Under the pieces are notes generated by a model. That model ran no database searches and was not told where the DNA came from. It saw only the letters and a list, made by a program, of their open reading frames with translations. Source: Deltaproteobacteria bacterium (GTDB taxonomy: Bacteria; Desulfobacterota; Binatia; UBA1149; SPBQ01). From it: a DNA stretch of 64,000 bases. A program made the translations under genes and the position numbers. The DNA is taken from the NCBI GenBank assembly GCA_029262375.1, contig JAJCZM010000027.1, forward strand, positions 1-64,000, written 5' to 3'. Shown in pieces: positions 16,177 through 22,973 of the stretch. How positions within the stretch are numbered: the stretch's first letter is position 1; every line of letters starts with the position of its first letter.

Positions 16177-17115
16177 ATGAGGTTTGGATCTCTGGGCGCC
16201 ACGACGAGGGGACTCGTGTCGGCTGTGGCGGGTCGCACTGCGCGATGCGCGGGCGAGGACGGCGTCAAGCCAAGTCTGCCAAGTAGGCCAAGTAGGCCAA
16301 GTACGGTGAGTAAGGTGAGTAACGCGACGAAATGGTGGGGGCGGTGCACGATCGAAGAACGCGGCGCGAAGCGCTGGCGCATCGGTCCGACATCGATGTG
16401 GATATCCCGCAGCCGGGCGGAGTGGCGGGTGTTCCATCATACCGACGACAACGCTCTGGATTCGAGTCTCGAAATCGCAGTGCCCGTCGATCCGAATTCT
16501 CTTCCCGACTCTGATTCTGCGACGCTCGAACGATTTGCGACTGCCGCTGCGGGATCAAGCCTCACCTTGACGCCTGCACTCGCGGACCGACCGATCGTAA
16601 CCAAGCCCCATGACCCGTTTTCCATCGCGCCCGGCGACACGATACCGATTCACGTGAGTTCGCCGCTCTGGATCGTCGTGGCGTTCGGCTCTTCGGTGTC
16701 GGCAGCCGTGCAGCTGCCTGCCTATCGGCCCTCGGACACATGGCTCGGTCCCAACACGCGTGAGGGCGAGTTCTGCTACGCGACGCGAACGACGTGTCGT
16801 CTCGTGTTGGAGGAATTGCCGACGCGTCCACATCGAGCGACGACGACGATATCGATTAACAATGCTACCGAGGAGCCGCTTCTACTCGAGCGCCTCAGCG
16901 TGCCCGTTACGCGTTTGAGCCTTTATGCTGCACCTGACGGTCGTCTGTGGACTGAGGACATTCGCTTGTCGCGCGACGACATAGCCGACGGGCTCGCCGA
17001 TTTGGAAATTGCACCCGGTCCGCCGCGTGCGGCGAGGTCGGCGACGCATGTAGCCGCGCCGCGAGAGTCCCAGGACGAATCGCGTTTGGTCCGCGCGTTT
17101 AGCGCGTTACTATAG
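16177..17115 (+). CDS. DUF432 family protein
   Basis: The conserved domain begins around residue 52 ('WWGRCTIEERGAKRWRIGP', 'EWRVFHHTDD') and ends near residue 285. The pattern matches DUF432, an all-beta family of unknown function that is repeatedly neighbour to MscS channels. The preceding 45 residues are encoded by the repeat at 16271-16320 and look non-native, so a GTG start at 16306 or 16315 is likely correct. None of these starts has a strong ribosome site. There is no signal peptide. The next gene, mscS-like, begins 13-28 bp downstream, forming an operon with it and the DUF21 gene, which suggests a role in the same membrane-stress or ion function. Confidence 0.75.
   Translation: MRFGSLGATTRGLVSAVAGRTARCAGEDGVKPSLPSRPSRPSTVSKVSNATKWWGRCTIEERGAKRWRIGPTSMWISRSRAEWRVFHHTDDNALDSSLEIAVPVDPNSLPDSDSATLERFATAAAGSSLTLTPALADRPIVTKPHDPFSIAPGDTIPIHVSSPLWIVVAFGSSVSAAVQLPAYRPSDTWLGPNTREGEFCYATRTTCRLVLEELPTRPHRATTTISINNATEEPLLLERLSVPVTRLSLYAAPDGRLWTEDIRLSRDDIADGLADLEIAPGPPRAARSATHVAAPRESQDESRLVRAFSALL
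16271..16320. repeat. Short 9-bp tandem repeat at the start of the DUF432 gene
   Basis: Units of the type CCAAGTAGG recur about three times, then GGTGAGTAA twice. The period of nine keeps the reading frame open. It overlaps the region where the true start of the DUF432 gene is uncertain. Confidence 0.6.
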
Positions 17116-17128
17116 TACGCCGGGCGGG

Positions 17129-17992
17129 ATGGATTTGGAGACGATGAATTCGATGTGGACTTGGGCTAGCGACACGCATGTTCAGGCAGGCGCGCGCGCA
17201 CTTCTCCTCGTTGGCGTCGGGCTTCTGTTCTCGCGACTCGTTGGCGGGCTGCTGCGGCGCGCAAGCGAAGATCATCTCAGTTCACATGCTCAGCAGCTCG
17301 TCGTGCGGCTTGCGTCATACGCCGTTGCGGGGATCTTTATCGTTTCGGCGATGCATGAACTCGGGTTCCAGCTGCACGCGTTGCTGGGCGCCGCCGGCGT
17401 GCTGACCGTTGCCGTCGGGTTCGCTTCGCAGACGTCGGCATCGAATTTGGTGAGCGGACTGTTCCTGATCGTCGAGCACCCGTTCGCGGTCGATGACGTC
17501 ATCAAAGTCGGCGACACGACGGGCGAGGTTCTCGCGATCGACTTGCTTTCGGTCAAACTGCGCACGTTCGACAATTTGTATGTACGCATCCCGAACGAAA
17601 CGTTGATCAAATCGCAGATCACCAACATGACCCGGTTTCCCATCCGCCGCATCGATCTACAGTTCGGCGTAGCGTACCGCGAGCAGTTGGATCGCGTTCA
17701 CGATGTGCTTTTCGGCGTCGCCGACCGGAATCCGCTGAGTCTGGAGGATCCCAAGCCGTTGTTCATCGTATTGGGGTTCGGTGACTCATCGATCAATTTG
17801 CAGTTCTCGGTCTGGGCCGACCGCAAAAATTTTCTTGCGTTGCGCAACTCGATTCAACGAGAGATCAAGGAGGCGTTCGATCACGAGAACATCGAGATTC
17901 CGTTCCCCCAGCGCACGCTGAGCGCCGGGAAAGATTCGCCGCCGCTTGCGATCCGCATCGTAGATAGTGGCGAGCAGGCTGCATCGCAATGA
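17129..17992 (+). CDS. MscS-family mechanosensitive ion channel
   Basis: Three hydrophobic segments precede the soluble part. The pore-lining TM3 reads 'LLGAAGVLTVAVGFASQTSASNLVSGLF', with the Gly/Ala packing of MscS, and leads into the beta-domain 'HPFAVDDVIKVGDTTGEVLAIDLLSVKLRT' and 'VRIPNETLIKSQITNMTR'. The length (287 aa) equals that of E. coli MscS. ATG 17129 is the longest start. ATG 17144 is preceded by GGAG and may be the real one. The stop overlaps the next start (ATGA at 17989-17992). It would open under membrane tension to release osmolytes. Confidence 0.92.
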   Translation: MDLETMNSMWTWASDTHVQAGARALLLVGVGLLFSRLVGGLLRRASEDHLSSHAQQLVVRLASYAVAGIFIVSAMHELGFQLHALLGAAGVLTVAVGFASQTSASNLVSGLFLIVEHPFAVDDVIKVGDTTGEVLAIDLLSVKLRTFDNLYVRIPNETLIKSQITNMTRFPIRRIDLQFGVAYREQLDRVHDVLFGVADRNPLSLEDPKPLFIVLGFGDSSINLQFSVWADRKNFLALRNSIQREIKEAFDHENIEIPFPQRTLSAGKDSPPLAIRIVDSGEQAASQ

Positions 17993-19029
17993 TCGGGCTC
18001 GACCTCCCTGCATCGGTCATCTGGGTCGGTATCGTGCTGTGTATCTGCCAATCCGGCGTCTTTTCGGGCTTGAACCTCGCGTTGTTCGGCATCAGCCGCA
18101 TGAACCTCGAGGTGGAAGCTGCTGCAGGGGATCCGGCTGCCAAGGGACTACTCGTCCTGCGCAGTGACTCCAATTTCTTATTGGCGACGATTCTCTGGGG
18201 AAACGTTGCAACGAACTGTCTACTGACGCTGCTATCGGACTCGGTACTCGCTGGCGTCGCCGCGTTCCTGTTCTCGACCGTCGTGATTACGTGTTTGGGT
18301 GAAGTCATGCCGCAGGCGTACTTTTCACGAAACGCGCTTCGCATGGCGGATCTTCTAGCGCCGCTGCTACGGGTCTATCAATTCGCCCTGTACCCCGTCG
18401 CACGACCGACGGGCGCCGTGCTCGACTGGTGGCTCGGCAAAGAAGGGATGGAGTACTACCGGGAGCGTGAGCTGCGTGAAGTCATCCGTCGCCACGTTGA
18501 AGCCGACGAGAGCGAGTTGGAACATACCGAAGGGCGCGGTGCCCTCAACTTCATGACCCTCGATGACTTACCTGCGTCGCAAGAAGGCGAGCCGGTGGAT
18601 CCCGCGAGTATCGTGAGCCTCCCAGTCATGGTCGATCTTCCTGTGTTTCCCGCCTACGAGAACCGTCGAGATGACCCGTTCATAGTCAAGTTGCTCGGGT
18701 CCGGTCACAAGTGGGTCGTACTGACGGGGCCGGACGGCGAGCCACAGTTGGTCATGGATGCCGACGGCTTTGCCCGCGACCTGCTGCTCGAAGCGGAGCC
18801 CCGCTCGCCTTATGCGTTCTGCCACCGTCCGGTGATCGTGCGGAACGCGGCAACCGACATGAGCGACGTCATCGGCAAACTCAAGATCAGCCCCCAGGGG
18901 CCTGACGATGACGTCATCGACCAAGACATCATTCTGGTATGGTCGAAAGAGCCGCGCATTATCACCGGCGCGGACATCCTCGGGCGATTGATGCGGGGAA
19001 TCGCCAAGCGTGAGAGGCGGCCTTCTTAA
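17989..19029 (+). CDS. DUF21 (CNNM/CorC-type) membrane protein
   Basis: The product starts in the ATGA overlap with the mscS-like gene. Residues 8-150 are a DUF21 transmembrane domain: 'CQSGVFSGLNLALFGISRMNLEVEAAAGD' is the family's 'SGLFSGxNLALxxLS' opening and 'TCLGEVMPQAYFSRNALRMA' its conserved GE(V/I)xPQ helix. Residues 190-345 are a soluble part in the place of the CBS pair, much diverged. CNNM-like proteins move or regulate Mg2+ and other divalent ions. Coupling to MscS and DUF432 suggests an osmotic or ionic stress operon. Confidence 0.88.
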   Translation: MIGLDLPASVIWVGIVLCICQSGVFSGLNLALFGISRMNLEVEAAAGDPAAKGLLVLRSDSNFLLATILWGNVATNCLLTLLSDSVLAGVAAFLFSTVVITCLGEVMPQAYFSRNALRMADLLAPLLRVYQFALYPVARPTGAVLDWWLGKEGMEYYRERELREVIRRHVEADESELEHTEGRGALNFMTLDDLPASQEGEPVDPASIVSLPVMVDLPVFPAYENRRDDPFIVKLLGSGHKWVVLTGPDGEPQLVMDADGFARDLLLEAEPRSPYAFCHRPVIVRNAATDMSDVIGKLKISPQGPDDDVIDQDIILVWSKEPRIITGADILGRLMRGIAKRERRPS

Positions 19030-19263
19030 GCACTGGCCGGGCGGCTGATCAGCTCCCGCGCCCGTCGCGCTCGCAGTAGCGGGCTCGCACTCAACGCGGC
19101 GATACTCAGGTGCCGAAGACGTCGATGTCCTGTTGAATGGGGCACGTCGCTAGAGGTCGTCGCTCGAATTCGGCGACGGATGAGGTTTTGACGAGGCACA
19201 GGTCTCTTTGTCAGCATTGGTGCGAACAATGTTACCAATCTGGCCGTCTGTTCGTATCGTGAA

Positions 19264-19533
19264 CTATCGGAACAAGGTCCAGATACCAATGGCAATGAAG
19301 CCGACACCGGCCAACGTATGAAGCATGCGCTCACCGATGTACTGAGAAATACCAGTACCAACGAGTACCCCCAAAGCAGAGGCTGCAACCAACGCAAGCG
19401 ACGCTGCGGCAAAAACCAACCACTTGTTTATGCCTTCGTCGGCAGCAAACAACAGCGTCGCAAGCTGCGTTTTGTCGCCAAGCTCAGCAACAAAGATTGT
19501 TCCAAAGACGGTCAGAAATACTCTCCATTCCAT
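19264..19533 (-). CDS. Half-size UPF0016/GDT1-family cation transporter
   Basis: The 89-aa protein carries one copy of the family hallmark: 'FVAELGDKTQLATLLFA' in the first helix, followed by two more hydrophobic helices. UPF0016 (GDT1/MneA) proteins export Mn2+ or exchange Ca2+. Full-length forms have two such repeats (E-x-G-D-K/R-T/S), while half-size forms usually occur as neighbouring pairs that heterodimerise. Only one half is seen here, so it either forms homodimers or has a partner elsewhere. The upstream stretch (19534-19629) shows a hairpin but no yybP-ykoY riboswitch motif that I can recognise. Confidence 0.88.
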   Translation of the reverse strand: MEWRVFLTVFGTIFVAELGDKTQLATLLFAADEGINKWLVFAAASLALVAASALGVLVGTGISQYIGERMLHTLAGVGFIAIGIWTLFR

Positions 19534-19572
19534 GAAAATGACTCCAGCTTCGCAGTGCGTCTATCCCACTGG

Positions 19573-19612
19573 GCATGAGGGCGACGGCGGGCGATTGTGT
19601 CGCTACGCCGTC
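19573..19612 (-). terminator. Hairpin between the outer-membrane barrel gene and the UPF0016 gene
   Basis: GACGGC (19573-19578) pairs with GCCGTC (19607-19612), with an inner GCGA/TCGC pair and a cacaa loop. It lies just after the stop codon of the barrel gene on the minus strand and has no T-run. Confidence 0.5.
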
Positions 19613-19629
19613 CAGAACTGAAGCTCGCC

Positions 19630-20679
19630 TCAGAACCGAACGGATGTGGCCAGATGCACGCGGTAGTCGGGAACCAGCTGCAGCGCAGACGTGTTCTGAT
19701 ATATGGGCAGCTCGAAACCGACATCGAAGTGCAACGCGAGCCCCTGTGTAACGGTCAGGCGCGGACCGAGATAGACGCTTGTGATGCCCGAGTCGGCCAC
19801 GCGATCGCCGGCCTGCTCGTCGGTGCCCTTCGTCTCACCACTGGCACGGGCCGAGAACTTCAGCGTGTAGTCATGCCCAAGGACCGTGTAGAAGCCGGGT
19901 GCAACCGACCACGTAAGGTCGTTGGCATACTGATATTCGAAATCGCCCTCGGTCCTCAGCATGTATTGGACCTCGCCGCTCAAGCTGAACCGATCTCGCG
20001 TCCACAGCAACGAGACGCCGACCATGCCATCCACTGAGCCCGTGCCCAGGGCGAGGTCGTGGTCGTGTACTCCGCTGGCCTCGTGATGATCGTCGTCGTC
20101 TTCGACGGTGCCGCGGGGACGTGCCGACAGGCCGTGGTCGTCGGCATGCTCATCGTCATCGTCCGCGTGAGCATCCAACTCGGCGCCGAGGCGATCAGAA
20201 TCGCCCGTAGCCATCTTGAAGCCGCCCAGCAGACGGACAACGTAAACACCCCGGGGGTAGGCATCGCTCAACATATCGTAGTGTGCGACGATCGATGCAT
20301 CGCCGATTCCGGTTTCGTCGCCCTTCTCGATGCCGCCGCCCTCTGTCGCTCGTCGATAGCGGCGCGTTACGATCGGAACGTTCAGTTGCATGCCCCAACG
20401 CTCGCCGGAGGCCCAGCCCAGCGCGACCTGAGTGATCGAACTCTCTACCCACTCACTCAAGGGGTTTGTTTCATCGCCTGTTCCATCTTTTGCGGTCCCG
20501 AAACTGGTGAACTGTTGATTGAGCCCGAGCCAAACGCCCGGCTTTTGGTCGGGCATGACATTCGCCGTGTAAACGGCACACAGATCGCATGCCGCCGCAG
20601 GTATCGCTGTCATGTGTAGCGCCACCGCTGTCGCGGTCAGTGCCACTGCAGCGCGCCACGGGAATCTCTGAATGCGCAT
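19630..20679 (-). CDS. Outer-membrane beta-barrel protein with Asp/His-rich loop
   Basis: This 349-aa protein has a signal peptide (cut near AIPAAA-CDLC) and a mature N-terminus 'CDLCAVYTANVM'. A barrel of alternating strands follows, ending in Phe ('YRVHLATSVRF'), the outer-membrane assembly signal. A long loop at about residues 170-212 is packed with Asp, Glu and His (DAHADDDDEHADDHG, EDDDDHHEA, HDHD), which suggests divalent-metal binding at the surface. I recognise the scaffold ('GVWLGLNQQFTSFGT', 'ALGTGSVDG.VG.S', 'DLTWSVAPGFYTVLGHDYTL') as an uncharacterised barrel family. A strong GGAGGGA ribosome site precedes ATG 20679. It may be cotranscribed with the Cys/His-rich gene upstream and with the cation transporter downstream. 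Confidence 0.8.
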   Translation of the reverse strand: MRIQRFPWRAAVALTATAVALHMTAIPAAACDLCAVYTANVMPDQKPGVWLGLNQQFTSFGTAKDGTGDETNPLSEWVESSITQVALGWASGERWGMQLNVPIVTRRYRRATEGGGIEKGDETGIGDASIVAHYDMLSDAYPRGVYVVRLLGGFKMATGDSDRLGAELDAHADDDDEHADDHGLSARPRGTVEDDDDHHEASGVHDHDLALGTGSVDGMVGVSLLWTRDRFSLSGEVQYMLRTEGDFEYQYANDLTWSVAPGFYTVLGHDYTLKFSARASGETKGTDEQAGDRVADSGITSVYLGPRLTVTQGLALHFDVGFELPIYQNTSALQLVPDYRVHLATSVRF

Positions 20680-20828
20680 CGCATTCCCTCCTTCTAGTTT
20701 TCTTGGGATTCAAATCGCTACTCGAGACAGGGGCAAAGCCCGACGGGCCAACGGCCGTCTCGTCGACTAAGAGACGACAAACGACGGTCACAGACCGTTC
20801 CCGAAGCACTTCCGAGATGAGCGAGAAA

Positions 20829-21353
20829 CTAGAGGTTGGGGGGCGGCGTGAGAGGAAGCGCAGGCTGCGCCGCCGTCTTCGCAGCGGCGACATCAGCTAT
20901 CATCACGACGAGTCGCTGCGAAGCCAGGGGGCGCGACCAAGCAACAACAGGATCGGGTGGAGGTGGGATCGCTCCAAGCGAATGGCCACAACCACAGGGC
21001 CTTCGACCGATAGATGCACCGCTATTGCAGCGACATTGCGCCGCGTGGTCCGCAGAGCCACGCACACTCTTTTCATCGTCGCTCGCCACTGCGGCCTTCC
21101 CCGGAGGCTTTTCAGCGCCATCGGTCGCCTGGTGGCACCGAGGCAGCGTCGGCACCGGCTTAGCCGGGCTGTCGATCACCGCTGGGGCGCTATGGCAGCC
21201 CAACGCATTGGCGGCTCGGTTCCCGCGTTCAGACATGGACGCGCCGATGCGGATTGGCCAGAGCAGGCCGAACCAAACTGCAAACATCACGAGTGAAGTC
21301 GCACGCAGGATTCGCATTGCTCGGGTCCGGGCAGCCACATTGCTACGATGCAT
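20829..21353 (-). CDS. Exported Cys/His/Pro-rich small protein, upstream partner of the barrel gene
   Basis: An ATG near 21353 gives a product beginning RMHRSNVAARTRAMRIL with a hydrophobic helix (LVMFAVWFGLLWPI). This signal or anchor segment is followed by a mature part of single cysteines (CHSAP, CHQATDG, CRCNSG, CGCGHS) and a Pro-rich tail ending PPPNL. The frame stays open upstream to 21539 but looks non-coding there. Its position 150 bp ahead of the metal-loop barrel and the CxC/CH motifs suggest a periplasmic metal-handling role. No family is recognised. Confidence 0.5.
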   Translation of the reverse strand: MHRSNVAARTRAMRILRATSLVMFAVWFGLLWPIRIGASMSERGNRAANALGCHSAPAVIDSPAKPVPTLPRCHQATDGAEKPPGKAAVASDDEKSVRGSADHAAQCRCNSGASIGRRPCGCGHSLGAIPPPPDPVVAWSRPLASQRLVVMIADVAAAKTAAQPALPLTPPPNL

Positions 21354-21551
21354 CCGCAAGTGAGCACGCGCAAATTGCCCGCTGTCCTTCGTCAGAACCT
21401 CATCCGCCGGCAGACTCTTGACCAACCGCTGAACAAAGAAATGTCCCGGCGTCCGCATCGCTCGTGAGAAGCCACTGTGGGGCGTACCGGCGTTGGTGCA
21501 AGACGGGAAATGCTGCGCCCATCCCGATTCATGCACCAACGCCGTCTGCCT

Positions 21552-22553
21552 CTACAATAACGTCGTTGTGGTCGTCGACGTTGTACTCGTGGTCGACACC
21601 GTAGTGCTCGTAGTAGTACTCGTGGTCGTACTCGTGCTGGTTGTACCGCCGGTTCCACCTACCACTTCATTATCGACGCGGAGATCTCCCTGCGTGTTGC
21701 CGGTCGCGGTATTGCCGCTGCCGAGCAAATCCGAGACGCTCGTGATGCCCGCGACTCGGGCCGTGCGAATGCCGTAACGGCCGTTGTTGTCCGCTGCGTT
21801 GTTCGATATCGAAACGCCGTTACCGCGCTTCACACGGATTCCTGAGCGTCCGTTGCCGCTGGCGATGTTGCCACCGAGTATGCCGTCTCCGATCTGCGCT
21901 GCGTCCGAGCGTACGACGCGAATTCCGGCCCTGTCGTTTCCGTTCACCTGGTTGTTGGTGATGACCACCCCTGTCGCTCGCACTGCCCTTATTCCTTCAC
22001 GAGCCGTACCGGAGATGTCATTGCTGTCCACCTGAGCGTTGGCCGCCTTCTCGACACGTATACCGCGCCCGCTGGTGCTGTTGGTGATGATGTTGCCCAT
22101 CACGATCGCCCCATCAGCCTTTTTGATTCGGATGCCTTCTTCGCCACCGTCGATCACGTTGTTCGTGATGGTGGCATCGGGTGCATCGTCATCGATGCGA
22201 ATGCCGCGCTGGCCACCAACGATCTGAAGACCGGTGATGGTTACACCAACGGATTCACGAATGCGGACACCGTCGTCGTCAACGTCGGGCTGGATTACCG
22301 GCAGGCCGGAGCCACTGTCGACGCCTTCGACGGTCAGTCCGTCGAGTTCGCGAACGCGAATTCTCTCCGGGTACGTCCCCGAGAGGATCCGTATCGTGTC
22401 GCCCGGGCTTGCGGCGTCGAGGGCGTCCTCGATCGTGGCGTGATCGGTCGGAACCGTGATAACCGCTGCAGCGGCGGTCAACGGAATCATTGCCATCATC
22501 GCGATGGCGACGATGACGGTTTGGCTGACTCTGCTTGCTTGTGAACGCATCAT
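21552..22553 (-). CDS. Secreted right-handed beta-helix (NosD-like) protein
   Basis: A signal peptide (cut after AAAA near residue 29) is followed by 'TIEDALDAASPGDTIRILSGTY', the classic N-cap of right-handed beta-helix proteins. About ten PbH1-type rungs follow ('GIRIDDDAPDATITNNVIDGG', 'GIRVVRSDAAQIGD', 'GIRVKRGNGVSISNNAADNN'). The last 35 residues are nearly pure Thr/Ser, like the flexible tails of surface proteins in this lineage. Folds of this type bind or cleave polysaccharides, but no catalytic triad is apparent. A strong AGGAGG ribosome site and a sigma54 promoter lie upstream. Confidence 0.88.
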   Translation of the reverse strand: MMRSQASRVSQTVIVAIAMMAMIPLTAAAAVITVPTDHATIEDALDAASPGDTIRILSGTYPERIRVRELDGLTVEGVDSGSGLPVIQPDVDDDGVRIRESVGVTITGLQIVGGQRGIRIDDDAPDATITNNVIDGGEEGIRIKKADGAIVMGNIITNSTSGRGIRVEKAANAQVDSNDISGTAREGIRAVRATGVVITNNQVNGNDRAGIRVVRSDAAQIGDGILGGNIASGNGRSGIRVKRGNGVSISNNAADNNGRYGIRTARVAGITSVSDLLGSGNTATGNTQGDLRVDNEVVGGTGGTTSTSTTTSTTTSTTVSTTSTTSTTTTTLL

Positions 22554-22623
22554 TTCTAACCTCCTCAGTTTGTAGGACGTACCCCTGTGGTCGTCCTGGA
22601 TCGCGTTTGATGAGTTGGTAAGA

Positions 22624-22638
22624 GCAAAGGCGATGCCA
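22624..22638 (-). promoter_or_regulatory. Sigma54 (-24/-12) promoter of the beta-helix gene
   Basis: The minus strand reads TGGCAT-N5-TTTGC with the invariant GG (22637-22636) and GC (22625-22624) exactly 12 bp apart. The predicted start, near 22612, gives a 59-nt leader to the ATG at 22553. Confidence 0.75.
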
Positions 22639-22721
22639 CGTCGCCGACCTCAGAAAGCCTGGACAACTGCACGGTCCGCGCGCGTCGGCCAGTGCACGCG
22701 GTTGGGAAAAGACCCGTATGA

Positions 22722-22792
22722 GGGCGATTTCCCCCTGGCCGCCGCAACCGCTCGATCTGTGGGGCAAAAGTCGCACACGGGGGGAATGCCCC
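22722..22792. promoter_or_regulatory. Upstream activator sites (three GGGnnATTnnCCCC-type palindromes)
   Basis: Copies are GGGCGATTTCCCCC (22722-22735), a degenerate GGGGCAAAAGTCGC (22761-22774) and GGGGGGAATGCCCC (22779-22792). They lie 90-150 bp upstream of the sigma54 promoter at 22624-22638 and match the pair at 30423-30457 beside the NtrC-type regulator. Confidence 0.65.
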
Positions 22793-22947
22793 ATCTTTCT
22801 GCATCGCTCACGATCGCTGAGTGCCGTGTTGCCGCGCGCCCCTGAAGCGTCGGAGCACCACGGAACGCTTCGGAATAGGCGACGAAACCTCGAACCGCGG
22901 CCGCACCACAAATCGACCATCGATATCGAACCGGGTGGCCGACCTAC

Positions 22948-22963
22948 TGGCATACAGGTTGCT
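22948..22963 (+). promoter_or_regulatory. Sigma54-like sequence directly before the 22974 gene
   Basis: TGGCAT-N5-TTGCT has GG (22949-22950) and GC (22961-22962) at the required 12-bp spacing. The start would fall on the ATG at 22974, so the transcript would be leaderless unless translation begins later. This could be chance. Confidence 0.4.
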
Positions 22964-22973
22964 CTTGGAAGAC

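Noticed and set aside
19534..19629. yybP-ykoY manganese riboswitch before the UPF0016 gene
   Set aside because: No conserved riboswitch core was recognisable. Only a short hairpin is present, better explained as the end of the upstream gene.
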